DNA of 64,000 bases from Xanthomonas cissicola (GTDB lineage Bacteria > Pseudomonadota > Gammaproteobacteria > Xanthomonadales > Xanthomonadaceae). Both the position numbers and the translations under genes were made by a program. How positions within the stretch are numbered: position 1 is the stretch's first letter; the number at the start of each line of letters is the position of its first letter. The notes under the pieces are model-generated. The model was not told the origin of the DNA. It saw nothing but the letters and a program-made list of their open reading frames with translations, and made no database searches. The DNA lies in contig NZ_VZPL01000009.1 of the NCBI RefSeq assembly GCF_008801575.1, positions 44,062 through 108,061 of the forward strand, given 5' to 3'. Shown here piece after piece: positions 47,835-55,862 of this stretch.

Positions 47835-48275
47835 TCACCGCCGCGTCGCTGCGACGAGGGCATGAGGGCATGCGCCGCACGGCTCCATCGCCATCTGCGC
47901 GGCGAAACGTGCCGGCGTGCAACCGGTGGCGTTGCGAAAGCTGCGAACGAAGTGGCTTTGATCGAAGAAGCACAGATCGGTCGCGATCTGGCTGATGGTG
48001 TGGCCGCCCTCGCGCAACATCGCCTGGGCACGTTCGAGCCGACGAAGACGCAGGTACTCCATTGGACTGGCGCCGACCGCATCGCGGAAAACGCGTGCGA
48101 AATGGAAGCGGCTCATGCAGGCCGCTTGCGCAAGATGCGCCACGCTGACAGGTTCGTACAGATGCGTGTCGATGTACTGCATTGCGCGCGCAACAGCGCG
48201 CACACGCGATGCCTGTATGTGCATGCGCCCTGCAGCACGCGTATCGGGGCAAGCAACGGCAATCAGAGGTGCCAT
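47835..48275 (-). CDS. AraC-family transcription regulator (short form)
   Basis: 146 residues from the ATG at 48275. Residues 33-135 hold the double helix-turn-helix of AraC/XylS regulators: QYIDTHLYEPVSVAHLAQAA, MSRFHFARVFRDAVGASPME, GHTISQIATDLCFFDQSHFV, FRNATGCTPARF. Almost no sensor domain precedes it, so the inducer-binding part is absent, as in SoxS/MarA-like proteins. It leads the isochorismatase/DoxX/amidohydrolase/MFS/XapX operon and probably controls it. Confidence 0.88.
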   Translation of the reverse strand: MAPLIAVACPDTRAAGRMHIQASRVRAVARAMQYIDTHLYEPVSVAHLAQAACMSRFHFARVFRDAVGASPMEYLRLRRLERAQAMLREGGHTISQIATDLCFFDQSHFVRSFRNATGCTPARFAAQMAMEPCGACPHALVAATRR

Positions 48276-48739
48276 GGGGCGTCTCCGGGGGGAATGACCG
48301 TATGGTGCCGGGGACGGCTTTGCTGCCCTACCCCTGATGGTGAGGCGAATCGTTCCCTCTTTCGGGGGAGTGCTTGCACCTGTTCGCCATGGGCAGCAGT
48401 TTGGATGTGATGCGCGTTTGATAGAGCGCTGCGTCATGCCGATGCAGTGCCAGTGGAATCGAGAGAACGCAAACGCATCGCCGAACATCGCGCTGATCAG
48501 ACAGCGCGCAGCTGTTCAATGTCGCGATCACCACGAAACGGCGCATCGAGGCGAGCGGGAAGCAAACGCAACCGCAATGGGGTGCAGTCGAGCTGCAGCA
48601 TGTCGAGGCGTTGCGCGCTGCCCGACAGTTCCCGCATCACGCGCGCGGCGTGCATCAGTCGCTAAACCAATTCGGCCTGCGCGTGCGTCCCTCGAAAGAG
48701 GTGGTGGTGCTTCCCCCGATCACGCCCGACAATGATGCG
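48276..48739. other. Divergent intergenic region before the propeller sensor kinase
   Basis: AraC regulator and sensor kinase genes point away from each other here, so promoters for both should lie inside. I see no credible gene. Open frames reaching in from the kinase lack features. Confidence 0.5.
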
Positions 48740-51700
48740 ATGCCGCATGAGCCCGTCATCCGTTCGCTTTGCTTGTCGCGCTTGCGCGCGGCAGCGGTCG
48801 TGGCGCTGTGGTGGCTACTGATGCTCTGTCGTCCCGCCTGCGCAGCCGGCATTGCCGCGACCCGCGACGGGCTGCTGCAGTTCCACCACACCGCCTGGAG
48901 CATCGAGCGCGGCGCGCCGGCCGACATCTGGGACATCCAGCAAGCCGATGGCGGCGCGCTGTGGCTGGCGACTGGCTTCGGGCTGTTCAAGTTCGACGGC
49001 GAACACTTCACCAGGCAGGCGGCGCCGGAGGGCGAAGCCTATGCATCGCACAATATGACCGCGCTGTCGCTGACCACGGACGACGGCGCGTGGATCGGCT
49101 ATTTCAATGCCGGCATCGATCGCCTGGCCGACGGCCATCTCACTCATTTCGTGCCTGGCAAGGATGTGCCGGATGGGATGGTGTTCCGCATCGAGCGCGA
49201 TGGCAGCGGCCGCCTGTGGGCCGCCATCGATGGCGGGCTGTGCTGGTTCGACGGACGGCGCTGGCACCGCGCCGGTGCCGACTGGGGCTACCCGGAATCC
49301 AGCGCGCAATGGCTGTTGCGCGATCGCCGCGGCATCCTGTGGGTGAGCGATGGCAGCCGCATCCTGTCGCTGCAACCGGGTGCGCGACGCTTCGAATCCA
49401 GCGGCCAGCAGGTCGGGCACTTCACCACCATGGCCGAGCACCCGGACGGCACGGTCTGGGTCGCCGATCCGCACCGCGGCGTGTTCGCGCTCACCGATAC
49501 GCATGGCACGGTGTTACCTGCTCTGGTTCGCCACCGGCTGTGGTTTCCCGGCTTGTTCGCCCATCGCATCCGTTTCATGCGCGACGGCGCGCTGTGGGGC
49601 AGCGACTACGTCGCAGGCGGGGTGTTCCGTGTCGCCCAGCCCACATCGCCGACGCCGGTACTCGAACGCTATGGCCCGCTGCAGGGTCTGACCTCCTCCA
49701 CTGCCGGCCCGCTGCTGGAGGACCACGAAGGCAATCTCTGGGCCGGCACCAACCTGGGGCTCAACCGCTTCCGGCATCGCGCCCTGCTGCCACTGGCGGC
49801 ATTGCTGCCGGGCCATCCCACGGCCGTGGCGATCTTCGCGACCGTCGCCACGCCAGGCGCACCGGTGTTGCTGGCGGTCCTGCGCGACGAGCGTCAGCTG
49901 GCCTTGACGCGTACCGGCATCCAGGCCCTGCAACGCGGCGCGCCCGCCAGCGCCCTGCAGGTGCCCGCCAGCGCCAACGGCTGGTTGCTCGGCGACAACC
50001 GCCTGCTGCGCCTGCACGCAGGCCGCACGCACGCCTTGCCCCTACCGCAGGACGTGCGCACCGGATCGATCCGCGCGTTTGCCGTCGATGCCCAGGACTC
50101 GCCCTGGGCGTGTCCCGATGCCAGCGGACCGCAGCGCTGGGATGGTCATCGCTGGCAGGCGATTGCCAGCTTGCTGGACCAACCCTGTTCTGTCCTGCTC
50201 GCCGCGCCGGACGGCGCGCTGTGGGTAGGCAGCGTCACAGGTGAGCTCAGCGTGCTGCGCGGCGGGCAGGTGCGGCACTACACCGCCAACAACGGCTTGT
50301 CGGTCGGCCCGATCACCGCCATTTGGCACAGCGCGGCCCTCACCCTGGTGGCTGGCGAAAGCGGGCTGGCAGTGCTCCGCAGCGATGGCCGCTTCCAGCA
50401 GGTGGCCGATCAGGCGAATCCGGTGTTGCAGGGCATCACCGGCATCGTGCGCGACCGTCACGACACCTTCTGGTTGAACGGCAATCGCGGCGTCGTGCAA
50501 ATCGGCAGGCAGGCACTGCTGCGCAGCCTGCGCACCGGCGTGGTCAGCCCCACGCTGCGCCTGTACGACATCATGGATGGCCTGCCCGGCGTCGCCCAGC
50601 AGGCCAGCCCGGTGCCTACCGCGATCGCCGCGGCCGATGGCCTGCTCTGGTTCACCACCAACCAGGGCCTGGCCTGGCTCGATCCCGAGCAGACCTACCG
50701 CAACCCCACCGCGCCGAAGGTCTTCATCACCGACGTGGTCGCCAACGACCGGCCTTACCCGCGTCAGGACGGCCTGCACCTGCCCGAATGGACCGATCGT
50801 CTGCGCATCGGCTACGACGCGATCAGCCTTACCCGCCCGGAGCGCGTGCGGTTCCGCTACCGGCTGGAAGGGGTGGATGCACGTTGGCAGGACGCCGGCA
50901 ACCGCAACGAGGCCTTCTATACCAACCTTGCGCCCGGGCGTTACCGCTTCCGTATTGCGGCCGCCAACAACGACGGCCTGTGGAATGCGCGCGGCGACAC
51001 CCTGGACTTCGTCATCGAGCCGGCCTTCATCCAAACCTGGCAATTCAAGGCCTGCTGCGCGCTGGCGTTGCTGCTGGCGCTCGGCATCGCCTGGCGCATG
51101 CGGACCCAGCAGGTGGCCGCACGCCTGCGCGCGCGTCTGGAAGAGCGTTACCGCGAACGCGAACGCATCGCCCGCGAATTGCACGACACCTTGCTGCAGG
51201 GCACCCAGGGGCTGATCCTGCGGCTGCATGCCGCCAGCCGCTCGCTCCCCTGGAACGATCCGCGCCGGCTGGAGCTGGAACAGGCGGTGGATCTGGCCGA
51301 AAACGCGCTGGCCGAAGGCCGCGATCGCGTCAGCGGCTTGCGCGACAGCCAGTCCCTGCACGAAGACCTGGCCGCCGCCCTGCAGCGGGCGCGTAACGCC
51401 ACCATGCCGCCGCCAACGGCCGCACTGCAGGTCGCTGTCGAAGGCCGGCCCATGCGCTTGCGTCACCTGGTGGCCGACGAACTGTTCCAGCTCGGACGCG
51501 AAGCGCTTGCCAATGCCGACCGGCACGCCAATGCCACCGGCATCGCGCTGGAACTGCGTTACGGTTCTCGTGACTTCACGCTGCGCATCCGCGACGATGG
51601 CCGCGGCCTGGATCCGGATGTGCTGCACGGCCACGCCCACACCGGGCATTGGGGCCTGACCGGCATGCAAGAACGCGCGCAGCGCATCGGCGCCAAGATG

Positions 51701-51832
51701 CAGCTGTGGTCGCGTCCCGGCAGCGGCACCGAAATCCAGATCACCCTGCCCGCGCGTGCCGCCTACCTGCGCGCCAAGCGATGGTGGTGGCCATTTCACA
51801 CCGCACGATCCACGGAGACTTCCAATGGCTGA
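48740..51832 (+). CDS. Two-component sensor kinase with periplasmic propeller, Y_Y_Y and NarX-type kinase
   Basis: 1030 residues from the ATG at 48740, which starts a signal peptide (hydrophobic 20-32, cleavage near ACAAG). Repeated Reg_prop-like blades (GALWLATGFGLFKFDGEHFT, GRLWAAIDGGLCWFDG and others) fill about 45-690. A Y_Y_Y domain follows (RFRYRLEGVDARWQDAGNRN). A membrane helix lies at about 772-790. HisKA_3 has H815 (IARELHDTLLQG) and a HATPase closes (DDGRGLDPD, then HWGLTGMQERA). It senses something outside the inner membrane and phosphorylates the following regulator. Confidence 0.93.
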   Translation: MPHEPVIRSLCLSRLRAAAVVALWWLLMLCRPACAAGIAATRDGLLQFHHTAWSIERGAPADIWDIQQADGGALWLATGFGLFKFDGEHFTRQAAPEGEAYASHNMTALSLTTDDGAWIGYFNAGIDRLADGHLTHFVPGKDVPDGMVFRIERDGSGRLWAAIDGGLCWFDGRRWHRAGADWGYPESSAQWLLRDRRGILWVSDGSRILSLQPGARRFESSGQQVGHFTTMAEHPDGTVWVADPHRGVFALTDTHGTVLPALVRHRLWFPGLFAHRIRFMRDGALWGSDYVAGGVFRVAQPTSPTPVLERYGPLQGLTSSTAGPLLEDHEGNLWAGTNLGLNRFRHRALLPLAALLPGHPTAVAIFATVATPGAPVLLAVLRDERQLALTRTGIQALQRGAPASALQVPASANGWLLGDNRLLRLHAGRTHALPLPQDVRTGSIRAFAVDAQDSPWACPDASGPQRWDGHRWQAIASLLDQPCSVLLAAPDGALWVGSVTGELSVLRGGQVRHYTANNGLSVGPITAIWHSAALTLVAGESGLAVLRSDGRFQQVADQANPVLQGITGIVRDRHDTFWLNGNRGVVQIGRQALLRSLRTGVVSPTLRLYDIMDGLPGVAQQASPVPTAIAAADGLLWFTTNQGLAWLDPEQTYRNPTAPKVFITDVVANDRPYPRQDGLHLPEWTDRLRIGYDAISLTRPERVRFRYRLEGVDARWQDAGNRNEAFYTNLAPGRYRFRIAAANNDGLWNARGDTLDFVIEPAFIQTWQFKACCALALLLALGIAWRMRTQQVAARLRARLEERYRERERIARELHDTLLQGTQGLILRLHAASRSLPWNDPRRLELEQAVDLAENALAEGRDRVSGLRDSQSLHEDLAAALQRARNATMPPPTAALQVAVEGRPMRLRHLVADELFQLGREALANADRHANATGIALELRYGSRDFTLRIRDDGRGLDPDVLHGHAHTGHWGLTGMQERAQRIGAKMQLWSRPGSGTEIQITLPARAAYLRAKRWWWPFHTARSTETSNG

Positions 51833-52466
51833 CATGGTCCGACCAACCGACGTGCTGGTGGTAGACGACCATCCGCTGCTGCGCGATGGGCTCAGTGCCA
51901 TGCTCGCCGCCGAGCACGACATGCGCGTGGTCGGCGAAGCGGAAGACGGCGAACAGGCGGTGGCCTGCTACACGCGCCTGCGCCCGGACGTGGTGCTGAT
52001 GGATCTGCAGATGCCGCGCGTGGACGGGGTCGAAGCCATCCAGCGCATCCGCCAGGTCGACTCCGCCGCCAAGGTCATCGTGCTGACCACCTACACCGGC
52101 GACGTGCGCGCGGTACGCGCCGTCCAGGCAGGCGCCTGCGGTTACCTGCTCAAGAGCGCGTTGCGCCGTGAGCTGGTCGACACCATCCGCGACGTGCGCC
52201 GCGGCCAGCGCCGGCATGTGCCGGCCTCGGTGGCCGAAAATATCGCCGCCCATGTGCTCGATGATGCCCTGTCCGCCCGCGAGACCGAAGTGCTGAACCT
52301 GGTCGCTACCGGCTGCTCCAACAAGCAGATCGGCAGTGCCTTGAGCATCTCCGAAGAAACCGTCAAGGCACATATGAAGAACATCCTGGGCAAGCTCGGC
52401 GTGCGCGATCGCACCCATGCGGTCACCGTCGCGCTGCGGCGCGGGATCCTGTCGCTGGAGACCTGA
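51825..52466 (+). CDS. NarL/LuxR-type response regulator
   Basis: 213 residues from the ATG at 51825, overlapping the kinase gene by eight bases. The receiver has D60 (VVLMDLQMPRVDG), D14/D15 acid pair and the lysine in YLLKSA. The C-terminal LuxR helix-turn-helix is SARETEVLNLVATGCSNKQI, then SISEETVKAHMKNILGKLGV. It is the cognate partner of the propeller kinase by overlap. A terminator follows at 52490. Confidence 0.94.
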   Translation: MADMVRPTDVLVVDDHPLLRDGLSAMLAAEHDMRVVGEAEDGEQAVACYTRLRPDVVLMDLQMPRVDGVEAIQRIRQVDSAAKVIVLTTYTGDVRAVRAVQAGACGYLLKSALRRELVDTIRDVRRGQRRHVPASVAENIAAHVLDDALSARETEVLNLVATGCSNKQIGSALSISEETVKAHMKNILGKLGVRDRTHAVTVALRRGILSLET

Positions 52467-52489
52467 GCGGCGCCTTGCCACTCCTGCGC

Positions 52490-52510
52490 GCCACCAAGGG
52501 GGTGGCTTTT
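52490..52510 (+). terminator. Terminator after the propeller kinase/NarL operon
   Basis: GCCACC and GGTGGC arms with an AAGGG loop are followed by four T, 24 bases after the stop. The stem is short. Confidence 0.7.
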
Positions 52511-52722
52511 GCTATACGGTCGACCATTCTTGAACGCGAGGCGACACGCGCGATAGCCGCGCGCGCTCAAACCGATCGGCTTACGCTATCGTATGCACCG
52601 CCAAGCGGCATGGGGGCCGCTTTAGCATCTGGTTCGGCAGCCGATAACGGCTACGTCCAACCGTCGCACTGCGCTGCGGCGGCACTCGACTCAATCATTT
52701 AAACGCGTTCAGGGGAATTGCG

Positions 52723-53850
52723 ATGCTTCGTCACTCTTTGCGGGTGCGCCTGCTGTTGCCGGTGCTGGCCTTGGTGCTGGTAGTGGTGGTGGCACTGACG
52801 GTCATTTTGGCCATTACCGAAGCGAACCGGGTCAAGTTCGAAACCGGCGACGCGATCGAGCGCCAGTCGGTGTCCTTGCAGACCTTGTTCGCGGTCACCC
52901 GCGCGATGATGCTCGACCGCGTCAATTCCTCCATGCGCCAGCTGCGCAGGGAAGCCAACAAGGAGGGCGCGCCCAGCATTGGCGGCGACGTCCGCGTTGC
53001 CGATCGTAGCGCCAACGACCTGCTGCTGGGCCAGCGCTCGCAGGCCAATGCCTTCACCTTGGTCGACGAGGTCACCGCCATCCACGAAGGTACCGCAACG
53101 CTGTTCTCGCGTACCGGCGACGACTTCGTGCGTATCTCCACCAACGCCAAGAAGGACGACGGCAGCCGCGCCATCGACACCGTGCTCGATCCGAACGGCC
53201 AGGCCGCCGCCAAGCTGCGTAACGGCGAAAGCTTCTACGGCGTGGTCGACATTCTCGGCAACCCGTACGTCACCGGCTACGAGCCGATCTTTGCCGGCAA
53301 CGACAAGCGCGTGATCGGTGCGTGGTACGTCGGTTACAAGGCAGACACCCAGGCGCTGGAAAACGTGGTCAGCAGCCGCCGCGTGCTCGACTCCGGTTTC
53401 ATTGCCGTGTTCGACAGCAAGAACAAGCTGCGCTTCCAGTCCACCACCGGCGCCACCACCGATACCGCCACCATCGAGCGGATCGTCAAGGACACCCCGG
53501 ATGATTGGGTCGTCACCAAGGAACAGGTACCCGATTGGGGCTTCACCCTGGTCTCGGCCTATCCCAGAAGCGACGTCAATGGCGTGATCGTGCGTCAGTC
53601 GCTGTGGATCGCCGGCATCGGTCTGCTGGTCTGCGCCTTGTTGCTCGGCCTGCAGTGGGCCCTGATCTGGAGCCGCGTGTTGCGCCCGATCCAGCACTTG
53701 ACCACCGTGGCCGAAGAACTGAGCCTGGGCAAGTGGAACCACACCATCGCAGAGGTCAACCTCAAAGATGAAATCGGTACCCTGGCGCGCGCCATTTCCC
53801 GCTTGTCCAACAGCGTCCGGTTGGCCATGGAGCGCCTCAGCAAACGCTGA
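52723..53850 (+). CDS. Cache-HAMP membrane receptor without signalling output
   Basis: 375 residues. An N-terminal helix (LLLPVLALVLVVVVALTVIL, 9-30) and a second one (LWIAGIGLLVCALLLGLQWA, about 290-315) enclose a periplasmic domain of the Cache_3-Cache_2 type with FSRTGDDFVRISTNAKKDDG and NGESFYGVVDILGNPYVTGY. A HAMP domain (318-371) ends the protein. It is the sensory half of a chemoreceptor or sensor kinase, but the methyl-accepting, kinase or cyclase part is absent and the stop is real. The next gene, 44 bases away, is a plausible partner. Confidence 0.87.
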   Translation: MLRHSLRVRLLLPVLALVLVVVVALTVILAITEANRVKFETGDAIERQSVSLQTLFAVTRAMMLDRVNSSMRQLRREANKEGAPSIGGDVRVADRSANDLLLGQRSQANAFTLVDEVTAIHEGTATLFSRTGDDFVRISTNAKKDDGSRAIDTVLDPNGQAAAKLRNGESFYGVVDILGNPYVTGYEPIFAGNDKRVIGAWYVGYKADTQALENVVSSRRVLDSGFIAVFDSKNKLRFQSTTGATTDTATIERIVKDTPDDWVVTKEQVPDWGFTLVSAYPRSDVNGVIVRQSLWIAGIGLLVCALLLGLQWALIWSRVLRPIQHLTTVAEELSLGKWNHTIAEVNLKDEIGTLARAISRLSNSVRLAMERLSKR

Positions 53851-53894
53851 GTCGCTGTCACCCATTCCGTACCTGATGCTGCAAGGAAGACGCC

Positions 53895-54509
53895 ATGTCC
53901 ACTGAATTCCGTCCGCTGATCGAGATCCTGCGCGAGCTCAAAGCGCTGGCATTGAAGAAGGCGTCCGGCTTTCTGTTCATCGTCACCGAGGAAAACCACT
54001 CCTGCATCGTCCGCATCAACAGCGGGCAGATCGAAGAAGTGGTGTTCCGCATGCTGCGTAATGATGAGGCGGTACAACGCCTCACCATGGTCAACGCGGC
54101 GAAGGCGCGCTTCCAGGTCGACCCCGGTGCCGGCCTGGGCAAACCCTCGCTGTTGAGCGACGACTCGCGGCAGTGGTTGATGGGCGGTTTTGAACAGGAT
54201 CTCGGCGGCGCACCGTCGCCGGTGCGGGCGCCGGTCGCGCCGACACCCGCACCTGCCGCAGCTGTCGCAAGCGCGAGTGCGGCGCCGGTTGCCACTGGCG
54301 CCGGGCCCGACGACAGCGTCCGCGATGCACTGGAAGCGGTCGCACTGAACTATCTCGGCCCAATCGCCGGCATGCTGTGCGATGAAGCCTGGGATGCCTT
54401 CAGCGACATTGAGCAGGTGCTCAGCCAGCTCGCCGCCAACCTGGCCACGCCGCAGGAAGCACAGAAGTTCATGGCCGACGCCCGCGTGGCATTGGCCAAG
54501 GTCCGCTGA
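53895..54509 (+). CDS. PATAN/DUF4388-like signalling protein, probable partner of the Cache-HAMP receptor
   Basis: 204 residues. Residues 5-78 have a pattern like DUF4388/PATAN domains of bacterial signalling proteins: LIEILRELKALALKKASGFL, then CIVRINSGQIEEVVFR and AAKARFQVD. An Ala/Pro-rich linker at 105-145 leads to a helical C-terminal domain (VALNYLGPIAGMLCDEAWDA). No enzyme motif seen. It follows the output-less Cache-HAMP receptor in the same operon, which suggests signalling through contact. Family assignment is by resemblance only. Confidence 0.6.
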   Translation: MSTEFRPLIEILRELKALALKKASGFLFIVTEENHSCIVRINSGQIEEVVFRMLRNDEAVQRLTMVNAAKARFQVDPGAGLGKPSLLSDDSRQWLMGGFEQDLGGAPSPVRAPVAPTPAPAAAVASASAAPVATGAGPDDSVRDALEAVALNYLGPIAGMLCDEAWDAFSDIEQVLSQLAANLATPQEAQKFMADARVALAKVR

Positions 54510-54539
54510 GGAGCATCTTCAGTTCGGCTCATGCATCAG

Positions 54540-54562
54540 GCCGCGCACTGCGCGGCTTTTTT
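54540..54562 (+). terminator. Terminator after the Cache-HAMP operon
   Basis: GCCGCGC ACT GCGCGGC hairpin followed by six T, about 30 bases after the stop. Confidence 0.9.
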
Positions 54563-54862
54563 GTCGGCGCGTCAGTGGCGCTGGCCATGCCTTGCAACTT
54601 CAGACCATGTCGACGCAGGCCGGACATCGGCTATGCGTTGCTGGTCTGCGAAGCATGCCCAGTGGCCAGCGTGGCGATAGATCATGGGATCCGACGCAGG
54701 CTCAGCACGTCGGCCATCAGCAAACGCGCAGCTCTTGCAGATCGCAATGCGCGACGAAGCGCTGCAGATTGCCCGACAGAGGTTTGCCGGTGCTGGATCC
54801 GGTAGAAGCGCCGCGTCGCGTGCGGGTCTACAGCGCGCCACGGCTTGGACAACCGGGTGGCA
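54563..54862. other. Intergenic stretch between converging genes, nothing recognised
   Basis: About 300 bases of normal GC. Open frames overlap on both strands without support. The lysR stop lies directly at its end. Confidence 0.5.
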
Positions 54863-55753
54863 TTACGGACTGTCTGGCCTGGTCGGGGGCTGAAGCAGAA
54901 GCTTGAGCAGAGGATTCGGGAAACGTCGCGACATGGTCACCGCATGGAAGGTCTCCACGATGTCCGGCAATTGATCGCCTTCCATCAGTGCGCCAGCGGC
55001 GATCTCGTCCTTGACCACGATCGGCGGCAGAACCGCCAGGCCGATGTCCTCGCGGGCAAGCAGTCGCATCATCGCCATGTCTTCCACTTCCGCCACGATC
55101 TGCGGCCGCACGCCCAGGCGGTCGGCCAACGCGTCGAAGCCGATGCGCACGCTGCTATCCACCGTGGGCAGGATGATGGGGTGGCTGCGAAGGCGGTCGG
55201 CGAAGCTGGCCGCATGGCCCAGCCGATCCGGCGTGCCCACCAGGCTGACCGGGTACTCCGCGAGCCGGTGGGTGACGAAGGGGGACAGCGCATCGCCGGC
55301 AGGTGCCCGATTCAGCAGCACCACGTCGAGATTGAGCGCCTCCAGCGCGCGCAGCAGTTCACCCGCGCTGCCCGATCGCAGGATGAGGTCGATGTCGGTG
55401 CGGCCCAGCAGCGGCCGCAGGAACTCCATCTGGAAGTTGCGCGACAGCGTGGCAAGCGAACCGACCCGCAGTGCCTGCCGCGCCGCACCCGTCTGCCGCA
55501 GCGTGCCAAGCAACTCATCGCCGGTGGCAAAAATCGCATCGGCATGGTCGAGCACGATCTGCCCGGCCTCGGTCAGATGCAGTTGCCGCCCGCGGCGTTC
55601 GAACAGCGCGTGGCCCAGGCGCTCCTCCAGTTTGCGGATTTGCACCGAAAGCGCCGACTGGGTGAGGTTGAGACGCTCGGCAGTACGGGTGAGGTTCCCC
55701 TCGTGCGCGACCGCCCAGAAGTAGCGCAGATGGTTGTAGTTCAAGGCGGCCAT
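54863..55753 (-). CDS. LysR-type regulator of the dab operon
   Basis: 296 residues from the ATG at 55753 (MAALNYNHLRYFWAVAHEGN). The N-terminal winged helix is LTRTAERLNLTQSALSVQIR, and a co-inducer-binding domain covers about 92-290. Its start pattern resembles NhaR-type LysR regulators. It is divergent from dabB with 109 bases between them, the classic LysR target layout. LysR genes accompany dab genes in the known DAB2 operon of Halothiobacillus, so regulation of dabBA is likely. What it senses is unknown. Confidence 0.9.
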   Translation of the reverse strand: MAALNYNHLRYFWAVAHEGNLTRTAERLNLTQSALSVQIRKLEERLGHALFERRGRQLHLTEAGQIVLDHADAIFATGDELLGTLRQTGAARQALRVGSLATLSRNFQMEFLRPLLGRTDIDLILRSGSAGELLRALEALNLDVVLLNRAPAGDALSPFVTHRLAEYPVSLVGTPDRLGHAASFADRLRSHPIILPTVDSSVRIGFDALADRLGVRPQIVAEVEDMAMMRLLAREDIGLAVLPPIVVKDEIAAGALMEGDQLPDIVETFHAVTMSRRFPNPLLKLLLQPPTRPDSP

Positions 55754-55756
55754 ATC

Positions 55757-55850
55757 ATTCGATAATAACGAACGAACCTGCAATGACAATGAATTTTTAT
55801 TCAACCCCACCGGTCGTTATCGTGGCGCGGCCCGCCACCACGTTCGTTCT
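55757..55850. promoter_or_regulatory. Divergent lysR/dabB control region with inverted repeats
   Basis: CGATAATAACG (55760-55770) and its near inverse TCGTTATCG (55814-55822), and AACGAACG (55767-55774) with its exact inverse CGTTCGTT (55841-55848), lie around an AT-rich core GACAATGAATTTTTATTCAA. Such paired half-sites suit a LysR tetramer. Confidence 0.5.
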
Positions 55851-55862
55851 TAGGGGATCGCC

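Noticed and set aside
50042..51922. 626-codon minus-strand frame opposite the propeller kinase
   Set aside because: Antisense to HisKA_3/HATPase motifs; no independent support.
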